Source of the DNA: Loripinus fragilis
Lineage: Eukaryota > Mollusca > Bivalvia > Lucinida > Lucinidae
Direction: 5' to 3'
DNA: 64,000 nt
Assembly (NCBI GenBank): GCA_964019695.1
Contig: OZ026524.1
Location: forward strand, 63,247,066 to 63,311,065
Below are positions 21,479 through 33,746 of the stretch, piece by piece (position 1 is the first letter of the stretch; the number at the start of each line of letters is the position of its first letter). The position numbers were made by a program, and so were the translations under genes. The notes below the pieces were generated by a model. The model was given only the letters and a program-made list of their open reading frames with translations. It was not told the DNA's origin and did no database searches.

Positions 21479-21536
21479 ATTTGCTCTTCGTCCAGCAGCA
21501 ATCACGTGCTTTGCCACATCACGTCTCGAGCATCAC
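21402..21536 (-). other. 5' UTR part of the membrane protein gene
   Basis: This 135-nt stretch lies between the acceptor at 21537-21538 and the ATG. It contains a short upstream ORF. A donor-like site at 22135 (GACAAAG|gtaagg) could end a preceding 5' exon that carries ATG TCT TCT GTA, but splicing it here runs into a stop after 20 codons. Confidence 0.5.
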
Positions 21537-21615
21537 CTGTAAAAATAAAATTAACATTCACAACAAATGTCGTCTGTTTTCTTCTCTGATAGAAAATTTT
21601 AGAAGCCTTTTTTGA

Positions 21616-21683
21616 CAAACAGTGTAGACTCAGATTTGACTGCTCTTGTGGGAGCAGTCTGATCTTGGTCCACGCTGTTTGCC
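21616..21683. repeat. Stem-loop repeat (GGACC..GATCAGACTGCTC type), copy 1
   Basis: ACAGTGTAGACTCAGATTTG and GACTGCTC face GAGCAGTC and TGATCTTGGTCCACGCTGT. Confidence 0.65.
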
Positions 21684-22337
21684 CTTATACTTTAATAAGT
21701 CGATAATTTTAGACATATATTTGCAGCAAACGACTCTAGCAGACGGCATTTTCAGATGCATGTTTTCTAAAGCGCTTTAAGCTTTAAGGGCTGAACTTGA
21801 ACAACCAATAATAGCTTGCATTCCGTTCAAAGCTTCTCTTTGTTTTTGCGATGTTGGAGCACGATTTGCTTAAAGTTGAAATATTGCGATCTGTCATCGT
21901 TCGTCCGTAAACGTTTTCTTTACTGTTACATGGCATCCCCTAAATCAAAACAATTTCACACACACGCATATTGCCCACTGCAAAATGACTCAAAACGTTC
22001 ACGTTCACCAGAGCTGCTAACAACAACAACAACAACAATAGTCAGATGAAATGCTCATTTTAACGGATAAAGCAGCTTTAAGTCGCCGATAAGAGGGTAT
22101 TGTCTGAACTTGCGCTGCGTTCATAGTAACCTTACCTTTGTCCGCGACAGGTACAGAAGACATAATTTTGTCAATTTACCCTAATCAAGCACTTCAGTTT
22201 GTTGACATACTTTGCTATGAGTTCACGATTCAACATGCTAAGAAGATAAACAGAAACTTACTTCGATGTATTATATCGAAATAATTTTCTGTCGATATAC
22301 TTGTGATTATAGCTGTATGATACATTGGCATCTCGGG

Positions 22338-22545
22338 GAGCACGTTAGCTCAGATGGTAGACGGTGTCAGTCTCGTGATGAAGAGGTTAAGCGAACTCGT
22401 GACGGTGAGATCGCTGGTTCGATTCCCATCGGCGGTGCGGTGTTGTGCCCTTGAGAAAGACATTTAGCACTGGGTCAATCCAAGAAATAGTCCCGAAATG
22501 ACCGAAACAATGCTTACTGGGACGTAAATCATTACCTCAATTGGC
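22338..22545 (+). mobile_element. tRNA-derived SINE, family 2
   Basis: A box TTAGCTCAGATGGTAGA and B box GGTTCGATTCCC are near-consensus. Followed by GTTGTGCCCTTGAGAAAGAC and a unique body. The head has an insertion between the boxes. Confidence 0.75.
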
Positions 22546-23554
22546 TCCGCACTGTTTGCATATGTCCTAACTATTCCCTTATTAAGGAGTTTCCATTATA
22601 CACCGGGTTAAGCCAGTGTTCTTTGTAACGCACGAAGTGGGACATACTGACATGGTTACACTACAATCACAAATCGAAAGACCAAGTTAACTTTTTCATT
22701 CTGATGGATTTTCACATACACATTGATACAGTAAGCATGGATTTGTCCATTTTGTATGTTAAGGGGTCACAGGTCGAAATTTCTTATTGCGATCTTTCAA
22801 GAACATATACTAGAGTTTTTATGCTGAAAATGTCACGCAGCTGACGTCAATGACGTCAAAGCTCAATCATTTGGTAAAACGTGTAATGGTTTGTTAATGC
22901 TTCAGTTCAATAGAGATTTAGACTACAAAGAAGTCATAGGCTAGGAAAGTAACCTACCTCACGGTTAATGCAAACCTAAAATTACTGAAAATAGCGCGAC
23001 GCGTCTGTGAGATAACGGTAACGTAAGACTTTGTTCTTAGCCCTGAAGACGTTTAATTCAAAAACCCATTTGCCTTAGCATGATGGAGGCATCTTAAAGC
23101 TTTACTTGTTATTGTCGATTAGAAACACCATTTGAAGGCGACAACGTAAAAGCATGATAAAAGCGTCAATTTGTGAAAATTTGGTGCCTCATTTTTTGTA
23201 TTAAAAATTTTAAGATTTGTTTTTATCTCTTGAAACTGATTTTAGCTTCCCATAATGACCAGAAATGTCCGCCAGGCTTAATATCCGACGTTGCTTTAGC
23301 ACAGCCGCTACATTTGAAAATTTTGTAAGTTTTTACATGGAAATCCTTGTCGGATGATCTGCGCTTGTATCATTATGCTTGAAAATGAAGTTTAAGATAA
23401 CCGATGTGATGGATTGACTAATACGAAAACAATACTAAAATTTTGCATAGCATGCAGACGAACTAAACAAGGAATGTGTTATGTTCTTATCTGATTACAT
23501 TGCAACTGGATTTGCAAAATATATAGGTCAGCACATGAAATGTTGATACCATGC
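22546..23554. other. No gene seen upstream of the membrane protein gene
   Basis: AT-rich with the CRE-like pair at 22841-22860. The gene's promoter may lie between 21540 and 23500 but no TATA box or initiator can be assigned. Confidence 0.4.
22688..22800 (+). repeat. Dispersed repeat pair (with 26041-26150)
   Basis: TTTTTCATTCTGATGGATTT and ATTGATACAGTA.GGA, then TAAGGGGTCACAGGTC, align with 26041-26150 in the same orientation. Confidence 0.55.
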
Positions 23555-23845
23555 GCGGATCCAGGAATTTTCGTCAGGGGGGGGGGGTGTGTCCAGGTCA
23601 GTCTGACAATAAAAAGCTCTGACAACGTTTTTTTTTAGTCCTCAGCTTATTTTACAGAAGTCAAATGGTCAATTTCAAAGAAATCTATCATTTTTCAAGG
23701 TTCCAGAGGGGGTCCAACATTTTCCAGGGGGGGGGGGGGGGTCCAATTGCTTATTCCCTATAGAAGCCCATATAACTTGTGATTTTCCAGGGGGGGGGTC
23801 CGGACCCCCTGTCCCCCTCTGGGTCCGCACTTGGAAAATTATAGC
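23555..23845. repeat. G-rich repeat with TTTTCCAGGGGG units
   Basis: Three copies of a CCAGGGGGGGGTCC-type unit, ending GGTCCGGACCCCCTGTCCCC. Bounded by GCGCGGATCCAGG and GGGTCCGCAC; a related piece sits at 7577. Confidence 0.6.
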
Positions 23846-24157
23846 CATTTTAATCATACATGCACACCTACACGTTCTAGCTCCAGGTCCAAGCTTTTGT
23901 CCGCTCATTTTTTGTGTATATCACTGTAAAAATACGTGTCAGTCAACACCAATGTAATGGTGTAAACTTACACTTACTTCCCTGCTAATGACAAGCATCT
24001 CTCCAATGATAAATGTTAGACATTTCTGAGGCTTGTATGGGGAGTGGGGGTGTAAGGTATCAATATCCCATATCTCATACAGTAAACTGGCAACTAGCCC
24101 AATAATTAGTTTTACTAAATCTCCCTAGTCCCATTAAATGAGACTTATACAGACGTC

Positions 24158-25228
24158 GTGCACAGTATTGGCGTACAAAACGGGTTTTTGCAATTTTCTG
24201 TTTACAGGAATCGAGTTTTGATGTTCTGGTCATTTTTTTTGGTTTTGAAACTAGAGGCGTACGTTTGCCTTGTTAAGAGTTTATTGATTCTTAGTTTTTA
24301 TTTATCAAAACAGTTAAAGGAGAGCCCAATAACTCAAATTTTGGGAGTAAAAGCTCTGTAACTCTGTAACAATAGCGCTGTGGTAGGCATACGCAAACGC
24401 GTATTACAACGCCATTTTGACGTCAATTTTTACTGGATTTAGTCTACGCCAAACCTGAAACGTCACCGATCAACGTCATATCAAGTTTGTTGTTTATTTC
24501 TCAACAACGACGTCTCAGAAAGTTAAGTTTTGTAAAATAAAATCTGTAACTTGTGACAAAAATGTGCGAAAAATACAGGCATGGTCTCTTCGATAATTAA
24601 CTTTGCAATCTCAATGGCGTTTTATTGACAAAATATTTGTTTGTTTAAAATGTACTTATTCCGTTGTGATAGTTAATCGAAAAATATTTTCATGGCCGCT
24701 TTCCATTTAAAAATGTTTAACGAAACCGCAAGTCTTAAAATTTGTTACCAAAACACAATTTTCTTTAAAATAAATACACGTATTCTTGAAAATTAAGCAA
24801 ATATTTAACGTTGACAATGATTCTCACTAGAAAATTATGTCTCTACAATGTACTTTGCTTACTTACTTATAAATGCGGTATATGAAGTTTATCCGCCGAA
24901 AAATAAAGAACATGTGAACATTTACCCCAGTCTTAAATTTTGTTATCGGCGGTAAAAATGACGTTAAACAAAGAAACGTCAAACGAGGGATTTGGGAATA
25001 AGCTTCCGTTCTCAGTTCTGTTGTGTATGCGTGTATATCAATTTAGAAACACTGATTCTGACCTATATTGACGTTTGAAAGCTAGAAAACGGTTTTCATA
25101 TATTTTACCAGCGAACGAAAGTCTCTCCAGAAGCAAGACCTCTAGCTAAATAAAAGGAGAAGAAGAAAGAAATTAGCGTCGCGACCTTATAATTCGACGT
25201 TACGTTTTGTACGCCAATACTGTGCGCG
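24158..25228. mobile_element. 1.07-kb element with 26-bp inverted ends
   Basis: The left end CGTGCACAGTATTGGCGTAC plus AAAACG is mirrored by CGTTTTGTACGCCAATACTG plus TGCGCG with one mismatch. No transposase ORF is visible. The interior is AT-rich with scattered ACGT/CGTCA motifs. Confidence 0.72.
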
Positions 25229-25375
25229 CCGTCACAGTCAGTTATTATCATTCATATCTTCATTTACATTTTCATTATGACTTGTTATATTTATGTTTAT
25301 ATTTTTCATTGACAGGTCGCTAGATTTGTCCGATGATAAATAATGAGTGCGAACCCTAAAAATTGGAGTAAAATC

Positions 25376-25494
25376 TCCCATATCCCTGGAAGTCAAGTAA
25401 ATAGTTTTCCATATCCCTGGAAGTAAAATCAATAGTATCCCATATCCCTGGAAGTCAACTGAATAGTATCCCATATCCCTGGAAGTCAAATGGC
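25376..25494 (+). repeat. Tandem repeat, four units of about 30 bp
   Basis: Each unit contains CCATATCCCTGGAAGT followed by a variable AATAG tail. Confidence 0.85.
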
Positions 25495-25583
25495 ATTAAA
25501 ACTCACATACAAGCCAGAATTCTGCCGTCGATCAGAACAAAACTTTCTAATCTATACTAAACATGACAATTCAAGAACATAAT

Positions 25584-25828
25584 TGGGTCGTGACATGAGA
25601 TTTCCAACAATGTGGTATGTGCGACCAGCAAAGGCTCAGACCAGCCTGCGAGTATGCGCAGTCTGATCAGAGCCTTTGCTAGTCGCTTGAATACCGTTAT
25701 TCTATGACTGTTAAGCTATTGACCGAACAGCATTTGGAGTTTCTAAGCTTAAAAGGAGGCTGCACAGGCTCGTCTGAGTCTACACTTGTCAAAATGCCAC
25801 ATTGTTGGAAATCACATGTCGCGGCGTA
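25584..25828 (-). repeat. Palindromic MITE family D, copy 2
   Basis: Same family in inverse orientation: TCGTGACATGAGATTTCC at the left, ATCACATGTCGCGGC at the right. Confidence 0.8.
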
Positions 25829-26277
25829 ACAAAATGTCTTTATAATGAACATTGAAAAGCGTTTTAACGTTTTCAGTGCTGAACTTCTAAAGAAACGCAA
25901 ATATGTAGATGATGATTTGGACCTATCCATCATCTAAGGAAAGCAAACATATAGACGCTGATCAGACTCCTCTTTTAAGCAATCCGGTCCGAGACTCTTT
26001 TGTTTGCAATGCTTTTCCTGTCTGTGAAAATTGGTTCTGGCACGTTACCCTTTTCATTCTGATGGATTATCCCATACATATTGACACAGTATGGAATTGT
26101 CTTTTTTGCATTTTAAGGGGTTGCCGGTCAAAAAATTCTATATAAGGACGTATTACTGTCTCTACAGATTATTTTCATCTCAGCAAACAGTATGCGGCAT
26201 TTCATCTGGGACTTAGCTGTTTGTCAAAGTTATCCTGAATAAAAAAAGTTACAGAATTAAGAATTTTAACAATCATC

Positions 26278-26462
<185 letters not shown>

Positions 26463-26904
26463 TGGATGCTTTACTTAAAATGTGTTGTGGCTGTGATCTT
26501 GTCTCTTTCTCGCGGTGCCATGGGTTGGTGTAAAGTTTGTGATTGTGGCATTTCCTGGTCGAACACGCTTACCTTTAAATATTGGGCTTTTTACCTGTAA
26601 ATTGAGTATATCCTGTATTTATAATCACTTTTAATGGATATAGGTTACATGTTACATGTACGCCCCCTAATCTTAAGTCTATAAAACACGTTTTTATCAG
26701 TCACAACTATCAATAGGCTACTGATACGCCGTAAAGTTTCGGGACCTTTCGGATTAATCCGTAATTTGATAACAGGGACAAGTAAGATGATACAACAGTC
26801 ATCTAGCCTTGTCAGGAGAAAATGGCGAGTATCACGTGTACCAGCGAATATATACAGTCTAGTTTGTGTTGATGCTTTAAGTCCTAATCAATATTTTTTA
26901 ATCT

Positions 26905-27122
26905 CATATTCCTGGGTTGAACCAGTACTAAGCAGAGGATAAAGTATCTTGCTCAAGATCACAACGTATTCCCTCCGGTAAGTCTCGAACTAGCGACTCT
27001 TGCTACTGGCACGATCGAACTCGATTATTACCCCAGGGAGTGTAAATATTGAAATTTGGAGAAAAAAATCCCTTCGATTCTAAATTTAGCATGCTACCAA
27101 CTGAGCCACTGCACTCCTCATA
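26905..27122 (-). mobile_element. tRNA-derived SINE, family 3, copy 2
   Basis: Inverse strand carries GTGCAGTGGCTCAGTTGGTA, B box-like GTTCGAGACTTACC and TTAGTACTGGTTCAACCCAG. An extra segment of about 70 bp interrupts the head. Confidence 0.7.
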
Positions 27123-27174
27123 AAGAGTCTAGAGATTAGACCCAAGGCTGTTTTTTCATTATCGATCAACACAA

Positions 27175-27290
27175 CTGAGCATGAAATCTATCATGCTCAT
27201 AAATGTTAAAATGCCAACAATTGTTGGCATTTTAACATTTATCAGCAGGATAAATACGATATCTGAGAGTTTTAAAGCAAGAAAACTCTA
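27175..27290 (-). repeat. Palindrome-bearing repeat, copy 2
   Basis: AAATGTTAAAATGCCAACAA and TTGTTGGCATTTTAACATTT form a perfect 40-bp palindrome at 27203-27242. Confidence 0.7.
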
Positions 27291-28246
27291 TTTTCACCAT
27301 TTTGTCTTTTATACGCATTTTAAATTTTATGCTTAGTTGAGTTGAGCATGAAAAAAGTTTGATAAACTAATAAGGGCTAGGTCTTTTTGAGAACGCAGAT
27401 ATCAGTATATAAATTTCACTTGAATTTTGTTCCTGCTGATAATGTTAAAATAGTCTCATATAAACCCACATGCTTTTTGTCTCAGCCTCTGTTTTTGTAA
27501 ATACATGTACTCTGTCATAAGATGCACTATTTTTACTTTTGATAGTTTTTGATATCTGTACTGAGCATGATGCAACCAGCCAGAGTAATCAAAGTAGACT
27601 GAGGTAAGACTGTTCCTGCATATGGTGTTAAATTTGTGCATATATGTCATATATTTTAAATCCTAAACCACAAATCATATTTAATTTTAACAAACCATGT
27701 TTCATAGTAATGCATGGATATATGACATTCTAATGATATATTATCTTGCTGTTGTAGAGGAACTTAAGGTCACTACCCATAGCAATAACCGTAACTCTAA
27801 ATCATCAAGGGAGGTAATACTTGGTAGCGTTCGATTATGACAAAGTGTGATTTTACGCAACTATGATATGTTTTCTACCGACAGTAATGCCCGTTACACT
27901 GCACGTTGGTAATCTGAAAGTGATTGATATAACATTAAAAATTCAAACAAAATTTTTAGTATAATGAACAACAAAAGTTGGCATTCTTTACGGATACTAA
28001 ACGATGGACGCTCAGCTCTGTGAGAAGAAAAAAAGTCAGTCAGTGTAATGGAACACGCATTTTACCAGGGAAATGTCAGTCGACTGTTCGCGGTTTTTTG
28101 ACAGTCCACATCAACAATCATGATATAACTACTTGTATATAGATCTATATATGATTTTCCGGTTTTATTTTACCTGCATTAAAATTTCACCAAGACAGAC
28201 TATCTCGTCACGTTCTCTAGCGTCTACTTTGAACCTGACGTGCGCT

Positions 28247-28275
28247 TATGACGTCACTTGCTCTTATGACGTCAT
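28247..28275 (+). promoter_or_regulatory. Two CRE-like TGACGTCA sites in tandem
   Basis: TTATGACGTCA occurs twice about 19 bp apart (28247-28258 and 28266-28275). A similar pair CTGACGTCAATGACGTCAAA is at 22841-22860. No gene start is visible beside either. Confidence 0.35.
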
Positions 28276-28474
28276 TATGCGTAAACGACAAGTATTGAAC
28301 TTGACGTTGACGTTGAGAGTCCCTCGCTTTAGTTTGCGTCCTAAACAATTTGCCTTACGTCAAATGTGTTCCAATATTTAGCTACAAGGCTATCTTGGGC
28401 TAAGGTTGACTCAAGTATAGTCGTGATACTAAATTATAGTAGGCCTACTCTAAATTATTAAAGATATGCGAGGA

Positions 28475-28700
28475 ATTCTGCCATCGGGGTCTGCAAACAA
28501 CAAAGGCGCATACCAGCTTGCGCATCCGCGCAGTCTGATCAGCGCCTTTGCTATTCACAAATTGAATAGTATCGTATCTAAACTTGCTCCAAGCGAGATT
28601 TCACTATTCTATCTAGTCTCAGTGGCTGAGAAGGCTGGTTTTGGTATGATCTTATCGGAAACCCTGAAGACAGGTTTTGTCGCATCGATGCTCATTTATA
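28475..28700 (-). repeat. Palindromic MITE family E, copy 3
   Basis: Inverse orientation: GGGTCTGCAAACAACAAAGG at the left, CCCTGAAGACAGGTTTTGTC at the right. Confidence 0.7.
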
Positions 28701-28930
28701 TTCATGTAAATGCGGACCCAATCTTCAAGCCTAGTTCATGTGATATGCGCATAGAAAATGTCTAGCCCCTCTAGACTTCTGGTGGCCAATTCCTCCCATG
28801 ACCAACGCCGACGGGATCCGTACCAAAAATAGCCCCCCCTCCGCGCCATTGAATATCCCCTTCAGTAGCGGGAAGGGTGTGGGCATAAAAAGAACCTTTT
28901 TCATATAAATGCGGGTCCAACCAAACAAAT

Positions 28931-29045
28931 CATAGGTAAGTTATAGTACTCAGTGAGACGGTTCTTTTGAGCTCCCAAAGCAAATATGGAAATAATGAGC
29001 AATAAAATATTTACAATTTTACGCTAAAATTTTTGCTAATCTCCA
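28931..29045 (+). repeat. Hairpin family C, copy 10, half element
   Basis: Only the right stem GAGACGGTTCTTTTGAG and the following arm remain. Confidence 0.6.
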
Positions 29046-30222
29046 ATGTTACTCTACATTTGACACGTTTCAACTGAAAGATGTCCGTCAAGGGATATAT
29101 AGATCTAGTAGAAATAAACCAACTCTGGTCAAGTGTTAAGGTCTGGCCTTGCTTCGCGATCGGGCATTAGTATGGCGCCCGAGGCCGCAACAAAGATTTA
29201 AAAACATTTCAAATTCTTGGATGAGTACATGAAGTATATGCATCGATCAATTAAAGCGATGCATATTAAAACAGCACATTTTCACCTAAATTTGACATGC
29301 AGAGTTACCCCTTGACCTTGAAAAACGGTAAGTGTCCCCAAAACATTACATCTCTATCCTAATGGTGTATCTATGCAAATTTGGTCAAAATATATTGACT
29401 AGGTGTTCAGACAAAATGCGGATAAGTTTCTTTTTCCAGTGGGTGGGGTATTTTGGTATCGTTTTTGGTGTTGAAAAGTCTTTACATATATGCATATAAA
29501 TGTTCCAAGTATTTGGAGTACATATAGTTTCATTTGGAAGTTCAAAGTGAGGTATTTTAATCATCAGTGTTTGGTTCATAAGGTTTTAACATGCTTAGAA
29601 ATAAGAAAAGCCTGCTAAGTTCATTAATTTTTAGTTTAGGGGGTAGGGATAATTATTTGGTAATATCTCACTAATTAGACGGTGAATTTTTTTAAAATTT
29701 TGTCATAACGCATCTTATATAATGATCACTTTCCTAAATAAAAATTAGAAAAATTTATTTTTTTAAAGTATGTTTAAATATTGAATTATCAGTCAGTAAT
29801 TGCCGAAAATGAATGCATAAATATCGGTGAATGCTGGTTTGAACGCGTGATATGAAGAAAAATACTTGTATAGCTGCAAAAGAATGGTTTGAGAAAAAGT
29901 TCTTAATTATTTATGGCTTCGCATGCTTGTTTGAAATAACGATTTTCAAATATAAAATTGAGTTACAGAATATTTTGCTTGTCTTAATGAGTTTCAAAAA
30001 AGCTGCGTAAAAAAGCCAACATAGGCCATATAATGAAGAGCTGTAACTTTTGAACTGGACGGTAAATTTTCTTCATTTTGCGTTATTTTGCTTATAATAT
30101 GATGTACTACAGAATATCAAAAATAAAAAAAAATCTATTTTTTGGAAAAAAAATCGCCCAGGTGTGGGCAGTGACCTTAAATATTTTAGATAAAAGTTGT
30201 CAAATGTGTTTGATGTGTGGAT

Positions 30223-30485
30223 CAGGGCCCGGAATTACAATGCCCCCTTAAAGTTAAGGAGGACTTAAGTTAAGTATTGATATTTCAACATGCTATATTA
30301 AATTCTAAATAAATTGCCTGGATCGATGCAGTACTTGTGGTCAAAGATAGAATTGTGATCTTAAGAAAAAAATGAAACTATTTTGATTTTAATCAGTTTT
30401 AAACGTTATTTTTCGCATCCTGAAAAATCAAAACTTAGCTTAAGTCTTCCTTAACTTTAAAGGGCATTGTAATTCCGGGCCCTGG
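30223..30485. mobile_element. MITE with long inverted ends
   Basis: About 260 bp. CAGGGCCCGGAATTACAATG and TTAAAGTTAAGGAGGACTTA at the left are mirrored at the right with few mismatches over about 50 bp. No ORF. Confidence 0.78.
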
Positions 30486-30726
30486 TCCATAGACTTTATA
30501 TGCATGTGCGTAGCTGTAATATACCCAGAAACACACTTGCATATATATTTGAACCGAAAATATAATGAGCACCAGTTGTCTCTCTAAATCCAATTTTAGC
30601 AGGTGTTGTGTTGGCAGGATCTCATTTATGCCCAATTTTAAGAGTTTAGCTAAATGTCCATTGTTACATCAACATTTCCAAACAGCGCAGACCCTGATGA
30701 GACGCCGCAAAACTCATGTGGGTCTA

Positions 30727-30836
30727 CGCTTTTTGGAAATGTTCCCCTTCAGGGTTCATTTGCATTAACCTATCTGGGACTACGCTTTTTGGAAATGTTC
30801 CCCTTTAGGGATCATTTGCATTAACCTAACAGCATG
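30727..30836 (+). repeat. Tandem duplication of about 54 bp
   Basis: CTACGCTTTTTGGAAATGTT and TTCATTTGCATTAACCTA occur twice in a row with few differences. Confidence 0.75.
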
Positions 30837-31224
30837 AACTGGACCATTGCACTCCACCTAACCATGTGTATTTACACGCATACTATATATGGTCCCATAC
30901 ATAATATTTACATTTCCACTGCGAGTCTTTAAATCGACCTCTACATTTGAGATGTGGTTCATACCTTCATGAACAAATCGATTTAAGCCACAGCCACATA
31001 CGCACCATTTGAGCGAGCTAACGTCAAGTCCATCCAATAACGTTGCTTGTTTACTGACGTTTGCTTGACGTTGAACACGTATCGCCATGACGTTAAGCGC
31101 GGAAATTTGGCGTTTTGGCTGTTCCAAACCGTACGTTATGTCTGATTTAATTCACAATATCTCGAAAACCAGCCAAGTTAGGTGAAAATTGAAAATTGAT
31201 ACTTGACTGATAATATTAAAATGT

Positions 31225-31290
31225 AAATATAAGCAATAAATTCAATTTTTGGAAGGTGAACCTTCCAAAAATCGAATTCATTTCTTAAAT
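31225..31290. repeat. Short hairpin related to the 500-bp repeat ends
   Basis: AATTCAATTTTTGGAAGGT faces ACCTTCCAAAAATCGAATT; resembles the outer ends of 19890-20395. Confidence 0.5.
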
Positions 31291-31929
31291 GAAACTTGTC
31301 ACGTCCAATCATCATCATCCAAGAAAGTAACTTTACCCAGCAACTGTCCCATATAAGCAACGGCATAGTAAGAGATTACCACAATGTTAGCTTGAATATT
31401 CCACTTTGATCAATTCAAGCAGTGGATTTTCGTTTTAAGGGTGGTTGGGTGGTGTTTTTCATTTTCTATTCAAAGTTTGAAAGAACTTTTCGTAAGCAAA
31501 CAATGGACACCCTGATAAGACGCCTCGTTATGCACTGCTTGCATATTACTCATAAAAAGAACACTAGTCTTGTGGTCACCTGCTGGGAAAGGGTTGACCT
31601 CTTGGCTCTCGTTTGTGATGTCTTATTGTGAAGTTGTCACTTTCCCATTGGTATCCTGGGTCAGGTGTGGTGCTTGATTGTATCGATTTCTGATCTTTGC
31701 CCTCTTTCTTACTTATATTTATTATGAGGTCATGTTTTAGCGAAACACACTTTTAGTGGGTTAATTGTTGCCGTTTCATACATGTATCTCATACGGTTTC
31801 AACTTTGTCTTGAGCAAGTCTATGGTACTTGCCACTGTTCAGCTATGGTCACTAGCATTGGATACAACACGTGCCTAAGTAGCGAAACAATGTCGCTAGC
31901 TAATCAGTGTCTTTCTTCTTCTCATAATT

Positions 31930-32167
31930 AAGACACAACATGTGATTTTCAACAATGTGGTATTTGGACAGGTGTAGACTCGGACGAGCATGTGCAGCCT
32001 CTTTTAAAGCTTAGAGACTCCAAATAATTTCTGGTCGGTAGATTAATAGTCATAGAATACTCAAGCGACTAGCGAAGCCTCTGATCAGACTGCGCGTATG
32101 TACAGGCTGATCTGAGGCCTTGCTGGTCGCACATACCACATTGTTTGCAATCTCATGTCGCGACTCA
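31930..32167 (+). repeat. Palindromic MITE family D, copy 3
   Basis: ACACAACATGTGATTTTC at the left, CTCATGTCGCGACTC at the right, with the AGCGAAGCCTCTGATCAGAC core. Confidence 0.75.
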
Positions 32168-33519
32168 TTTATATTCTGAAAATAGTGGCTTGTATGCTGA
32201 GACAACATTTTCCTTTGGAGATGCATAAGTGTATCAGTTGCAGCAATTTTTGTGTACATTTCATAAGAACACGTACCTAATGGCAAAAGCCTTATCTCCG
32301 TATACGTGTACGTAAATGATCTGTCTAGATGACCTGTATCATGTTTTAACCTATAATACCCCGTCACATAGAACACGTATTATCTTACGAGACCTTACGA
32401 ATCGCCGACTCGAAATTTGCACCGAAGAGGTATATGGCTGGCTTTTTGTATGCTGATAGTGCTTGATATGCACGCACTGCTTAGCAACGCGACCAGAATT
32501 GCATTTCGCGGAAAAATGCATTTTGTATGCCCGCATAGGACAAGTCAAGCAATCTTTCAGAGTGTAGAAATTGTGTTTTTTCCCTTATCAATCAGTTTGA
32601 ACGAGTGTGTTGGTCTTCAAAAGAACTGTGTCATTTAACAGTGATTCTTAAAAAATCGTAAAAGTTTGAAATAGAAAAAGTTAAAAAAATGAATTTTACA
32701 AGACACCAAATGTCACTTGTTTATTTGAGAGTGTACACTATTTTAACACCCGATTCAAAACCTTACCCACACCACTTCACTGGTTTTCGAGTTACAGGCC
32801 ATCGAATGTCTTCGTTATGGAGGAGAGATTCAGTGTTTGAGCTATTTACCAGCACACACTTAAACTTTCGTTAAAGCCTCGGTCACACGAGATCGCGCGA
32901 TCACCAAATCGCGCGATTGGTCACGAATCTCGGAGATGTAAGACTTGTCGCGACTACTAAGGACCAGTCTTTGGGATTATCTAAGGTCTACAGTTAATGT
33001 TATTTGGAAAAATGCATTCTATGATTGGTTGTGATAATATCAGAACGGTCATGTGACCCAGCTTATGAATTTATAATCTTTATCGCAAAGGCGAGCCGCG
33101 AAGGATTTGAACCTCCGCATATGCGAGACTTCACTTCTCTCATACACACATTATGAAAAGATATAGATAAAAGGACCGAGTTTGGGGGATAAATAATAAG
33201 CACCGTTATCATTTGAGCAGACAAATATTTTTTTTTGCGAAAAATATAATTGATGAACCATTTATACTGTTTGGGCATAAATGTGTCCTGTCTGGCAAAC
33301 AGTGAAGACCTAGACGAAATGACGCATTTCATCAGGTATGAAAAAGGGATCCACAGAGAAAGAAATGTAATTTAATTTGGAAATTATAAGCTGTGACCCC
33401 TCTCTATATATAATGGAACATCCCCAAATTAATGCATATTATCGGAAGGAAGAATCCATTAAGTGCATACATGCTTAAAGCAAATAGAATGCCGCAAAAA
33501 TGAAGAAGCCTGTTAACTC

Positions 33520-33640
33520 TTCATCTGCTAGTGTCAACCAAAACAGTTTTGGATCGAGATCAGGCTTGACGTTTCTCGCAAACAGGGTCCAACTCACATT
33601 GGACCTGATCTGGATCCAAACTGTTTGATACTGAAGGTAT
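33520..33640. repeat. Hairpin with imperfect arms
   Basis: AACAGTTTTGGATCGAGATC faces GATCTGGATCCAAACTGTTT. A related half (AACAGTTTGGATCGAGATC) recurs at 35428. Confidence 0.65.
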
Positions 33641-33746
33641 TCCTGATTTTTTTGGTTATTTTTCTGCAAAGGGTCACTTTGAAGAAAATCAGAAGGCGAC
33701 ACTTTTGAAAAGTCATACAAATTTACCCAGCGTGTAAAGATTTATT

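Larger units (their letters stand above)
27764..30180. mobile_element. Possible composite element with TTAA-flanked GGTCACT ends
   Basis: Left TTAAGGTCACTACCCA and right TGGGCAGTGACCTTAA are inverse copies with TTAA on both outer sides. Between them are family E copy 3, half of family C copy 10 and AT-rich sequence. It may be one 2.4-kb element or two separate ends. Confidence 0.4.

Noticed and set aside
16658..21536. Calling the membrane protein a syndecan or glycophorin
   Set aside because: Only topology and composition agree. The conserved syndecan C-terminal EFYA-type motif and any glycophorin homology are absent, so no family name is given.
25376..25494. Tandem units resembling a CRISPR array
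   Set aside because: Four degenerate units with no unique spacers, in an animal genome; a simple minisatellite.
33063..33130. tRNA-like 3' half on the minus strand (GGAGGTTCAAATCC)
   Set aside because: The T arm and an acceptor 3' strand are visible, but no matching 5' half, D arm or 5' acceptor strand. Not a tRNA gene; perhaps a SINE remnant.
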